Shown: in pieces, positions 52,531 to 60,707 of the stretch | Layout of the letters: each line of letters starts with the position of its first letter | Numbering within the stretch: the stretch's first letter is position 1 | Notes under the pieces: model-generated | Databases searched by the model: none | Told to the model about the DNA's origin: nothing | The model's input: the letters and a program-made list of their open reading frames with translations, nothing else | Made by a program: the position numbers and the translations under genes | Assembly: GCF_902506345.1 (NCBI RefSeq) | Contig: NZ_LR733413.1 | Location: 1,404,569-1,468,568 of the forward strand | Origin: Flavobacterium sp. 9R | Lineage (GTDB): Bacteria; Bacteroidota; Bacteroidia; Flavobacteriales; Flavobacteriaceae | Reading direction: 5' to 3' | DNA: 64,000 bases

Positions 52531-53763
52531 TTAATTAGGTAAAACGTACATTTTAGGTAATTTATTAACCAGAGCCGATTTGGTTTTTGTAGCAAAAGTG
52601 GTAAAATCTGCTACGTTTGAAGTGCCTGGTGTGGGTACATAATAACCATCTTTTGAATTGGTCCAAAAGAGTACGTAACTTATCTCGATGTTGTTGTTGG
52701 TAAGGGAACTGTATAAATAAGTCGAGAACCAATTGGCTATGGCAGGAGTAGTAGCTGTAACTTGGTAACCTGTTTCGGTCATAGCTGCAATTTTTACTTT
52801 GCTAATGGCAAGTTCCGAAATCATTTTTAGTTTCGTATTGGCGCGATCGGCTCCGGTTTGCCCTTGGTTATTAAAGTCACCATAATTATCCATTCCGAGA
52901 ACATCCACATAAGCGTCACCTGGATATCTGCTCAAATAGTTGGTTGCAGTGCTATATGAATTGTCAGGTGAAAAGGCATATAATACATTATGTACTCCTT
53001 TGGTGTTTTTGAGGTAATCGACCGTGAATTGAAAAGCTGTTTTGTACTCTTCTGCGGTGCAATAATTTTGTCCCCACCAAAACCAATTGCCATCAAATTC
53101 GTGAAATGGACGGAAAATTACAGGAATCAATACACCATTGGCATCTTTTAAGTTCAAGAAAACAGAAGCGACTTTGTCTAACTTTTGTTTGTACCAATTG
53201 TGGTTGCTTCCGCCGGGTAAAATACTTTTGAAAGCTGTTGCTTTTTGTTCTGTAGTCATATCGGCAGCATAGAAACTTTCTTCTTTCAAGGGTTCTCTCA
53301 AGTGCCACGCAAAAGTGGTGATCATTCCTTTGCCGAAGGCTTCTTTGGCATCATCAATGATTATTTTTTCTTGTTGGTAAAACCAATTATCGCTTTGTCC
53401 ATTGTTGCTTTTGTCGGTAATGAACATAAAATCTAAACCTAAAACTGCAGGGTCGTTTCCTGTCGTTTTTTTAATATCAGATTGTGCTGATGAACCGTTG
53501 TTGTAAAAGCCATTAAAGGCGTCTTGTTGACCTATGGCAAAACGGGTTTTAGCAAGTTTTTTTAAATTGTAAAATAAGGCTACTGTTGCTTCGGTTGCAT
53601 TGGCATCGACCATATAGGTTTTTACATTTTTGGTCGTAAGCAAATCAGTAACTACTACCGGAGGATCAACCACTACTGGTTCAGAAGTTGGATTGTCTTT
53701 TGAACAACTATTTAATCCTATTATTGTGACGAAAAATAGTATTTTAAGCAAGTGGTTTTTCAT
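52531..53763 (-). CDS. GH26 beta-mannanase, lipoprotein
   Basis: 410 residues. The lipobox ends at Cys20 (IIGLNSC), followed by SKDNP, an acidic stretch of the kind used as a surface-export signal in Bacteroidota. The GH26 acid/base Glu222 is in PVIFRPFHEFDGNWFWWG and the nucleophile Glu330 in IAAMTETGYQ. It would cut beta-1,4-mannan, at the cell surface. Nine bases separate it from the epimerase gene before it. Confidence 0.93.
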   Translation of the reverse strand: MKNHLLKILFFVTIIGLNSCSKDNPTSEPVVVDPPVVVTDLLTTKNVKTYMVDANATEATVALFYNLKKLAKTRFAIGQQDAFNGFYNNGSSAQSDIKKTTGNDPAVLGLDFMFITDKSNNGQSDNWFYQQEKIIIDDAKEAFGKGMITTFAWHLREPLKEESFYAADMTTEQKATAFKSILPGGSNHNWYKQKLDKVASVFLNLKDANGVLIPVIFRPFHEFDGNWFWWGQNYCTAEEYKTAFQFTVDYLKNTKGVHNVLYAFSPDNSYSTATNYLSRYPGDAYVDVLGMDNYGDFNNQGQTGADRANTKLKMISELAISKVKIAAMTETGYQVTATTPAIANWFSTYLYSSLTNNNIEISYVLFWTNSKDGYYVPTPGTSNVADFTTFATKTKSALVNKLPKMYVLPN

Positions 53764-53772
53764 GTTGTTCTT

Positions 53773-54957
53773 TTAAATTCGGTGAATCAATTCTATACAA
53801 GCACGGCTGTTGTGGTAAGGGCATTTCCAGAAACCCGCTTTGTCCTTCTGCATAGTAGAATAATCGCTATTTATACCCCAAAACCATTCACCATTTTGAT
53901 GGTCAATGATGTGTTTTTTGACAAAAGACCAATTTTTTAAAACGATGTCTAAATAGCCTTGACTTCCCGAAAGTTGCCAAGCATTGTAATAGCCAATCAT
54001 CAATTCGGCTTGTGGCCATGAATGTTTTTCGGCCATTAATTTTTGTGTTTTAGGATTGTATTCGTACCATAGTCCTCCGTCAGTATCGATGCCTTCTTTG
54101 GTCACTTCGGCGATTTGTATTGCATATTTTTTATAGTTAGCAATCAAAGTAGTATCACCAGTTATTTCGGCGCATTGTAGCAATAACCAAGCAGCTTCAA
54201 TATCGTGACCATAAGAAATGACATCCGGTTTTTCTATCCAATTTTCGTCAAAGAACAAACGCAAATGACCATTTTCGGTATTGATGAAATGGATTTCTAT
54301 AGTAGTTAATAGTTCGATTATCGTTTGACGTAGCGTTTCGTCTTTCCAAACTTTATACAAATTGGCGTACCCTTCTACGATGTGTAAATGCGTGTTCATC
54401 GTTTTCTTTTCGTTGGCATCTTTGTCGCTCAAACGCAGGTCGTCAATGAGTTGCCAGTCACGAGTAAAGGCTTCTAAATAGCCTTTGTTTATTGGGTCAA
54501 AGCTATAAGTTTCTATTTTTTTATAAAGCTGAAGGGCTATCGTTAACGCTTCTTCATTTTTCGAAATCGAGTAATATTCAGCCATTCCGTAGATTACAAA
54601 ACCTAGGGCATAAATTTGATTTTTGGTATCTTTTGGAGTACCATCAAAATTTAGACTCCAAAATATTCCACCATGTTCAGGGTCAAGAAAGTAGTTTTTG
54701 ATGTATTCAAAAGCTCTTGTAGCGGTGTTTTTATGTTCTTCGTTTTTAGACAAATGATAGGCTGCCGAAAATGCCCAAAGAATTCGGGCATTTAAGACAG
54801 CGCCTTTTTCAGCATCTTCATTTTTATGATTTTCAAAATCAATTTGACCGATAAATCCTCCGTTTTTGTTATCGATTGTATGGGTCATCCAATACTCGAG
54901 AATATTTTGGAGTTCTAATCGTAACTCGATTTTTAGATTTTTTAATTCGGTTGTCAC
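53773..54957 (-). CDS. Cellobiose/mannobiose 2-epimerase (AGE family)
   Basis: 394 residues, cytosolic, an (alpha/alpha)6 barrel. Typical motifs include NKNGGFIGQID, AVLNARILWAFSAAYH, GGIFWSLNFDGTPKD and TDGGLWYEYNPKTQ, with KHSWPQAELMIGYYNAW near the C-terminus. It converts beta-1,4-mannobiose to 4-O-beta-mannosyl-glucose. The GH130 gene ends 4 bases upstream, so the pair is coupled, and the product is the phosphorylase substrate. This is the mannan pathway known from Bacteroides fragilis. Confidence 0.93.
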   Translation of the reverse strand: MTTELKNLKIELRLELQNILEYWMTHTIDNKNGGFIGQIDFENHKNEDAEKGAVLNARILWAFSAAYHLSKNEEHKNTATRAFEYIKNYFLDPEHGGIFWSLNFDGTPKDTKNQIYALGFVIYGMAEYYSISKNEEALTIALQLYKKIETYSFDPINKGYLEAFTRDWQLIDDLRLSDKDANEKKTMNTHLHIVEGYANLYKVWKDETLRQTIIELLTTIEIHFINTENGHLRLFFDENWIEKPDVISYGHDIEAAWLLLQCAEITGDTTLIANYKKYAIQIAEVTKEGIDTDGGLWYEYNPKTQKLMAEKHSWPQAELMIGYYNAWQLSGSQGYLDIVLKNWSFVKKHIIDHQNGEWFWGINSDYSTMQKDKAGFWKCPYHNSRACIELIHRI

Positions 54958-54961
54958 AGGT

Positions 54962-56149
54962 TTAGATTGATTTATTTTTTTCTACTTGTTTGATAATGGT
55001 TTGTACGGAACCTGCAGAAGTAAACGTATCTTCGGGTGTGTTGGTTACATAGTCAACTAATTGCTCAATACTTGAAACAGCTACGTGCATGCGCGTATCC
55101 GATGAAGCGTAATAGATATAAACGGTTCCATCTTCATCGGCAATCCAACCGTTTGAGAACAATACATTTGATACATCGCCGATTCTTTCCGTGTTTTCTG
55201 GAGCCATAAAATGTCCAGCAGGATAGTGTGTTACTTTCGAAATATCATTTAAATCAGTCATGAACATATAAAGAGTGTAGCGAAGACCAGCTGCCGTATT
55301 ACGAACACCATGTGCCAAATGCAACCATCCTTTTGATGTTTTGATAGGAGCGGGGCCTAAACCATTTTTTAGTTCATAAACGGTATGGTATTGTTTTCCG
55401 TAAATAATTTGTTCTTCTTTTACTATTGGATTGGTCATTTCTTCTACATAACCCAAACCGATACCGCCTCCATTACCAACATCTATGAAGCCATCTTGTG
55501 GACGAGTGTACAATGCATATTTTCCATCTACAAATTCAGGATGTAAAACCACATTTCGTTGTTGTCCCGTATTTGAGATTAGGTCAGGTAATCGCTCCCA
55601 ATTCACTAAATCTTTGGTACGAACAATTCCTGCATTGGCAATAGCCATACTCGTGTCACCAGCAGGAGCTTTTGGGTCTTTGCGTTCGGTACAAAAGATG
55701 CCATAAATCCAGCCGTCTTCGTGTGAAATTAAACGCATATCGTACACGTTGGTATCAGGTTCTCCGGTTTGAGGGATAACACAAGGTTTGTCCCAAAATT
55801 TAAAATTATCCACTCCATTTGGACTTTCAGCAATAGCGAAAAAAGATTTTCTGTCTACACCTTCTACACGCACCACAGTGATGTATTTGTTGTTCCATTT
55901 TAGGGCTCCAGCATTGAATGTTGCATTAATGCCAATCCGTTCCAAAAGCAACGGATTGCTTTTTGGGTCAAAGTCATAACGCCATTCAAGTGGAGTGTGA
56001 CCAGCGGTTATAATTGGGTTTTTGTAACGGGTATATATTCCGTTTCCAGCGGTGTTTTCTGGTTCGTTTTTTTTCTCAATTAGCACTTGAAATTCTTTTT
56101 TCAAGTTTTCTAATCTTTGTGTTACTATGTTGTTTTCAGATGTAATCAT
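54962..56149 (-). CDS. GH130 mannosylglucose phosphorylase
   Basis: 395 residues, cytosolic five-blade propeller. Motifs: WRYDFDPKSNPLLLERIG, NATFNAGALKW, the catalytic Asp137 region TNVYDMRLISHEDGW and GLGPAPIKTSKGWLHLAHGV. They match subfamily GH130_1 (4-O-beta-D-mannosyl-D-glucose phosphorylase), which yields mannose-1-phosphate and glucose. The phosphate-binding basic residues of the family are present (RNV, HGVRN). It works with the epimerase and the transporter on either side. Confidence 0.93.
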   Translation of the reverse strand: MITSENNIVTQRLENLKKEFQVLIEKKNEPENTAGNGIYTRYKNPIITAGHTPLEWRYDFDPKSNPLLLERIGINATFNAGALKWNNKYITVVRVEGVDRKSFFAIAESPNGVDNFKFWDKPCVIPQTGEPDTNVYDMRLISHEDGWIYGIFCTERKDPKAPAGDTSMAIANAGIVRTKDLVNWERLPDLISNTGQQRNVVLHPEFVDGKYALYTRPQDGFIDVGNGGGIGLGYVEEMTNPIVKEEQIIYGKQYHTVYELKNGLGPAPIKTSKGWLHLAHGVRNTAAGLRYTLYMFMTDLNDISKVTHYPAGHFMAPENTERIGDVSNVLFSNGWIADEDGTVYIYYASSDTRMHVAVSSIEQLVDYVTNTPEDTFTSAGSVQTIIKQVEKNKSI

Positions 56150-56178
56150 GCTATAAAAATGCTAGTTCAAAATTTATT

Positions 56179-57564
56179 TTATTGTTCTCTTTTATTGTTG
56201 AGTTCGTCTTCTATTATTTGTAATTTTTGTTCGTTCAGAGGGTAAAAGAAGATGAAAATCACGGATATTGCTGCTGCTATTGCAGGGAGTACACTTAGCA
56301 TAAGTTGAATACCGTTTTGAGTATCGGCAGTTTGCGCTACATTCGCTTGAAATCCATAATACCCTAATAACCATCCAGTTCCTGCGCCTCCAATTGTCCA
56401 GCCAAACTTTTGTGACATTGAAGAAGCAGAAAAAACTAATCCCGTTGCTCTTCTACCTTGTTTCCATTCAGAATAATCAGCACTATCAGCATACATCGAC
56501 CAGATTAATGGGAAGATACAACCTGCACAAATGCTTATTAATACCTGAAAACTTAAGATCCAATAGATTTCATCGTTTTTGAACAGATAGAAAATCAAAC
56601 TAAAAATTGCTGCTAGAAACATTGCGCCAAGGAATGTGTTTTTCTTTCCTAATCTATTGGCAATAGGTGTAGCAATTACAACCCCAATAATATTGGCAGC
56701 TTGTCCTAAAACCAAATAAATAGAAGTAGGTGTCATATGAAAATCAGTCCCGAAAAGGGTGAAATCAAAATTAATGGTACTACTTACATAGTATTTGAAA
56801 TAGTAAACCGCAGCTCCATCTCTAATCGAATTGAAGATCAATGCCCCAATTCCGGCGCCTAGTAGAATCCACCAAGGGCGATTTTTTAGTAAGTCGTTTA
56901 AATCTTCTTTCAAATTCGATTTTTCGTCAGAGATAGGTTGTACTCTTTCTTTAGTCCATAAAAAACAGGCCCAAAAGAAAATGGTGGTAATCACTCCAAA
57001 AACGGCGATTGTTATCAACCAACCTGATTTTGAATTCAGGTTCCCACCAAAATAATTTACTAAGGGTTCGATAAGCCAAAGTGCTAATAAACTTCCTCCA
57101 AATGCAAAAACCATACGGTAAGAGGAAAGGGTTGTTCTTTCTTTTCGGTCAGAGGATAAAACGCCAAGCAATGAGGCATAAGGTACATTGATTACAGAAT
57201 ACACCATCATCATTAAAGAGTAGGTCACGTAAGCGTAAATGATTTTGCCTTTTTCGTCAAAGTCTGGCGTGTAAAAAGTTAGGACTCCAATTATTGCAAA
57301 GGGTATGGCAGTCCACAATAAATAAGGCCTGAATTTCCCCCATTTTGATGTTGTTCTATCTGCCAGAATTCCTACGATGGGGTCAAAGCAAGAATCCCAA
57401 ATTCTAGTGATTAAAAACATGGTTCCAACTACTGCTGGTGCTAGACCAAATACATCTGTGTAGAAAAACAGTAGATACATGCTGAATATTTTCCAAAACA
57501 TAGAAGAGGCAGCATCGCCAAGTCCGTAACCTATTTTTTCTTTTAAACTTATTTTTTCGTGCAT
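56179..57564 (-). CDS. GPH-family (MelB-like) sugar symporter
   Basis: 461 residues with 12 membrane helices. The start MHEKISLKEKIGYGLGDAAS, the RIWDSCFDPIVGILADRTTSKWGKFRPYLLW-type loop (split here as RIWDSCFDPIVG and KWGKFRPYLLW) and VINVPYASLLGVLS are diagnostic of the glycoside-pentoside-hexuronide family. By analogy with Bacteroides fragilis it imports mannobiose across the inner membrane. 29 bases separate it from the GH130 gene. Confidence 0.93.
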   Translation of the reverse strand: MHEKISLKEKIGYGLGDAASSMFWKIFSMYLLFFYTDVFGLAPAVVGTMFLITRIWDSCFDPIVGILADRTTSKWGKFRPYLLWTAIPFAIIGVLTFYTPDFDEKGKIIYAYVTYSLMMMVYSVINVPYASLLGVLSSDRKERTTLSSYRMVFAFGGSLLALWLIEPLVNYFGGNLNSKSGWLITIAVFGVITTIFFWACFLWTKERVQPISDEKSNLKEDLNDLLKNRPWWILLGAGIGALIFNSIRDGAAVYYFKYYVSSTINFDFTLFGTDFHMTPTSIYLVLGQAANIIGVVIATPIANRLGKKNTFLGAMFLAAIFSLIFYLFKNDEIYWILSFQVLISICAGCIFPLIWSMYADSADYSEWKQGRRATGLVFSASSMSQKFGWTIGGAGTGWLLGYYGFQANVAQTADTQNGIQLMLSVLPAIAAAISVIFIFFYPLNEQKLQIIEDELNNKREQ

Positions 57565-57594
57565 TTGTAAATAAAACTTAATTGTTATTTTTTG

Positions 57595-58737
57595 TTATTT
57601 GTAAAGTTTAGCCTTTGCAGCATCACGTCCAAATAAAGTTTGTTTCAAATTGTAAAAGTCAACAAAATCTTTTTCGCTTGGATGTCCTTTAAAAGGGGTG
57701 TAGTAATGCATCTTTTGTTCTTTTTCCTGCCAACCTTGGTTTCTCCATAATAGGACATAAGAAATTTTATAGTCACCAATAGCTTTCATCAAAGTGTCGG
57801 TCCACCATTTATCATAAGGAATTGTCTCGAATCCCGTTTCAGCAAAAGCCATGATTTTATTCTGTTCCTTTGCAAGGGTACTTACAATTTTGAGTTGCCG
57901 TTGACAATTCTCTATAAATGACTCAGCAGTTGGCGGATAACTATGATAGGTGTCGAAAGTCAACATATCTACATAATCAGCTCCGGGATACGATGCTAAG
58001 TATTCTTCTCTAGTTTTAAACCTATCCGTGTTGTATAGATAAATTAAATTATGAACGTCTTTGCTTTGTAAATAGTCAAAAGTAAATCGCCATAGTGCAA
58101 TCAAATCTTCAGAAGTTGCGTTGTTTTTTCCCCACCAAAACCAGCTTCCGTTTAGTTCGTGAAAAGGGCGAAATAAAACAGGAATTGGTTTCCCTTTTTT
58201 GTCTTTTAGAGCACTAAAAAATGTTGCAATTTCATTTAGCCAAGATTTGTATTTTTCATGACTTGTACCATTTGGTAATGCAGCTGCTAATGAATTTGGG
58301 GTGGTATCCGATACTGGACCTCCTGTCAATGGATTGTCACAATGCCAACTTACGGTTATAACACCTCCACGAGAATGGCCTTCAATAATGTATTGTTTCA
58401 TTTTGTCGAAAGGAACTCCATCTATATTCTTATCAGATTTTTTTTCGAGTCCTGCCAAATCCCATCCATATACTGCTGGATAATCATTTGTTACATCTTT
58501 TACATCGCTACGACCTTCTTCGTATCTCCATTTCACGCCATAGGCTAGGTCATCTTGGTGTCCAAAAAGAATACCTTTTTGTGTCAAGGCTTGTAAATTT
58601 TTGTATAACTTTTGCGTCTCAGGAGTAGCTTTTTTATCTACGAGCAATGGGGTAGAAGCACTTTTCTGAGCATAACTGAAGATGGTTATCCCAAAGGAAA
58701 AAACGAGAAATAGTCTTTTTATTTTTATGGTTTGCAT
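57595..58737 (-). CDS. GH26 beta-mannanase, secreted (mannobiohydrolase-like)
   Basis: 380 residues with a signal peptide (MQTIKIKRLFLVFSFGITIF, cleaved after SYAQ), no lipobox, hence periplasmic. Acid/base Glu194 is in PVLFRPFHELNGSWFWWG and nucleophile Glu300 in IMAFAETGFE. It aligns in layout with the Bacteroides ManA-type enzyme that releases mannobiose, and the gene order GH26, GPH transporter, GH130, epimerase is the same as the known B. fragilis set. It probably finishes mannan chains in the periplasm. Confidence 0.93.
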   Translation of the reverse strand: MQTIKIKRLFLVFSFGITIFSYAQKSASTPLLVDKKATPETQKLYKNLQALTQKGILFGHQDDLAYGVKWRYEEGRSDVKDVTNDYPAVYGWDLAGLEKKSDKNIDGVPFDKMKQYIIEGHSRGGVITVSWHCDNPLTGGPVSDTTPNSLAAALPNGTSHEKYKSWLNEIATFFSALKDKKGKPIPVLFRPFHELNGSWFWWGKNNATSEDLIALWRFTFDYLQSKDVHNLIYLYNTDRFKTREEYLASYPGADYVDMLTFDTYHSYPPTAESFIENCQRQLKIVSTLAKEQNKIMAFAETGFETIPYDKWWTDTLMKAIGDYKISYVLLWRNQGWQEKEQKMHYYTPFKGHPSEKDFVDFYNLKQTLFGRDAAKAKLYK

Positions 58738-58781
58738 TTATTTGGTTTTAGCGATGGCAAGCAATGTTTTGTATATTAGAA

Positions 58782-58843
58782 TACATAAAAATGAGGTCTT
58801 TTAAAAAATATTTCTTGGTAATCCATATAATCATTTTTATGTA
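58782..58843. promoter_or_regulatory. Inverted repeat between two GH26 genes
   Basis: TACATAAAAATGA (58782-58794) and TCATTTTTATGTA (58831-58843) are perfect complements, 13 bp, enclosing a 36-nt AT-rich segment. No T-run follows on the minus strand. Confidence 0.4.
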
Positions 58844-58889
58844 ATAGGAGCTTTTAATTTTAGTTTGCAAATAGGAAATTACTTCCGTT

Positions 58890-60560
58890 TTAATTGTAAA
58901 CTTTTAACGCTTTTACTTCATTCTGAAATAAAGTTGTTTCGCTATTGTAAAATTTCTTAAAGTCTTCTTTCACCTCTGTTGATGAGCTACTATTTGGAAT
59001 AAATAAATTACTTTGATTAGAATCCCAAGGTGCATTAAACCATGCTAGAGCCCAAGCTATTCTAATGTCGCTTCCACCGTCTTGAATCGCTTTTAAAATA
59101 GTTGATGTCCAGAATGTTGGAGCGTCGTTTATATAATTTCCTTTTCCAGTTTCAGATAAGATGGCTACTTTATTGTGGGTAGTTGCGAATTTGGTCAAAT
59201 CAATAAGGTTGTTTTTTAGTGTTGTCACATTTTGGCTATATGCATCAATGCCTACAAGGTCTACATAGTCATCACCTGGATAATAACTGCTATTTATTTT
59301 CTCATTAGGAGTCCAACCGAATAAAATCAAATTTGATTTATTTCTCATATAGTCTACGGTCAATCTATAAAAATCGATGTACAGTTGTGGGCTGTGATTG
59401 GTAGCTTGTGTACCCCACCAAAACCAATTTCCATCCATTTCATGAAATGGTCTATAAACGATAGGAAATCCTAAATCATTGTTAATGATATTTAGTACCT
59501 GATCTAATTCTTTATAAAACCAATCTCTTGCATTGTTTCTATTATTTACAATATCAAACATTAGACTTTTGTCTGTACTTGTTGTAATATCATTAAAATA
59601 TATTTTGTTATCACTTTTGCTTTGTTGATGAAAATCAAAGGTTACAATTGATCCATTTGCATATGCATGTTTAGCTTCATCAATGTGAAGTTGTTTTTGT
59701 GAGGCAGTTTTATAAAGCATGTAATGTGGATCAATTCCATAAACACCTGGGTGGTCTCCTGTAACGTCTTTGCAGTCGGAGGTGTTTAAGTCAAAATCAA
59801 GACTTTTTAATTGAAAAGATAAAGGGAATTCTTGCCCAAAAATGAATTTGTCACTATTTGCAATTGATGCAATGTTTGTAAACAGGTTTTTAGTTTCTTG
59901 AGTTGCATTATTGTCGATAGGGGTATAAACTCCTTGTTGCGTAACACTTATTGTTATTGTATCTGTCGCTGTGTCACCACTAGTGTCAGTCACTTTTAAA
60001 ACTATGGTATGAATTCCAAGGTTTAAGTTTGTTGATAGCGTAGGAGTAGTGCCAAGTATAGTGTTTCCATTTTTCCATTCATAAGCAACAAGAGCCGCTT
60101 CGGAATCGGACGATTTTGAGCCATCCAATGTTACTGTTGCAGTATTTGTTCCTTTTGGAAGAATAATGTATTTGTCATCACCAGCCATTGCAACAGGCAA
60201 ATTATTTGGGAATGAATTGATGGTAACGGTATACTTTTTATTTTTTTCTCCTTTAAAATTTAAATCGTATTGTACTGGTAGCGTAAAATTATTTTTGGTC
60301 TGACCAGATATTTGTAGCGTAGACCCAACATATAGACTAGTTTCAGAAGGTAATTCAAATTTAGCCGTTAAGTTGTTTAAACTTGTTCCTGAAGGGACAT
60401 TTGCAGTAATTGAATTATCGCTATTTATAGTAAAAGGGGTGTTGGTTAGTTCAACGATACTGAAAGAAAGTAATTTCTTGTCACTTTCTACAGTGGGTTC
60501 GTTACTAGAGCAAGAAGACACTAGTACTGTCAAGATAAATATTTTAAAAATTTTTTTCAT
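58890..60560 (-). CDS. Multidomain GH26 beta-mannanase lipoprotein with PKD domain
   Basis: 556 residues. The lipobox ends at Cys17 (LVSSC). An N-terminal module (about 25-120, with ITANVPSGTSLNNLTA, like DUF5018) and a PKD-type domain (about 122-208: AMAGDDKYIILPKG, VTLDGSKSSDSEA) precede the catalytic domain. Acid/base Glu374 is in IVYRPFHEMDGNWFWWG and nucleophile Glu470 in VAILSETGKG. The extra domains are likely for surface glycan presentation. The third GH26 in this locus; likely the surface endo-enzyme. Confidence 0.93.
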   Translation of the reverse strand: MKKIFKIFILTVLVSSCSSNEPTVESDKKLLSFSIVELTNTPFTINSDNSITANVPSGTSLNNLTAKFELPSETSLYVGSTLQISGQTKNNFTLPVQYDLNFKGEKNKKYTVTINSFPNNLPVAMAGDDKYIILPKGTNTATVTLDGSKSSDSEAALVAYEWKNGNTILGTTPTLSTNLNLGIHTIVLKVTDTSGDTATDTITISVTQQGVYTPIDNNATQETKNLFTNIASIANSDKFIFGQEFPLSFQLKSLDFDLNTSDCKDVTGDHPGVYGIDPHYMLYKTASQKQLHIDEAKHAYANGSIVTFDFHQQSKSDNKIYFNDITTSTDKSLMFDIVNNRNNARDWFYKELDQVLNIINNDLGFPIVYRPFHEMDGNWFWWGTQATNHSPQLYIDFYRLTVDYMRNKSNLILFGWTPNEKINSSYYPGDDYVDLVGIDAYSQNVTTLKNNLIDLTKFATTHNKVAILSETGKGNYINDAPTFWTSTILKAIQDGGSDIRIAWALAWFNAPWDSNQSNLFIPNSSSSTEVKEDFKKFYNSETTLFQNEVKALKVYN

Positions 60561-60605
60561 TTGATTTATTTTATGACTTAAAGTATTTTACTCGACATGT
60601 TTTTG

Positions 60606-60638
60606 ATTAAACAGGGTGTGTTACCCACCCTGTTTAAT
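60606..60638. promoter_or_regulatory. Intercistronic stem-loop between SGBP and GH26 genes
   Basis: ATTAAACAGGGTG and CACCCTGTTTAAT (13 bp perfect) around TGTTACC. On the minus strand it is followed by CAAAAAC, with no T-run, so not an intrinsic terminator; it could stabilise or process the mRNA. A second small hairpin ACCTAAA/TTTAGGT lies at 60678-60699. Confidence 0.55.
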
Positions 60639-60707
60639 TAAAAAACCATTCAAACAAAAACAAAATATGAAACTAATACCTAAAAATGTCAATTTAGGTG
60701 GACAATA

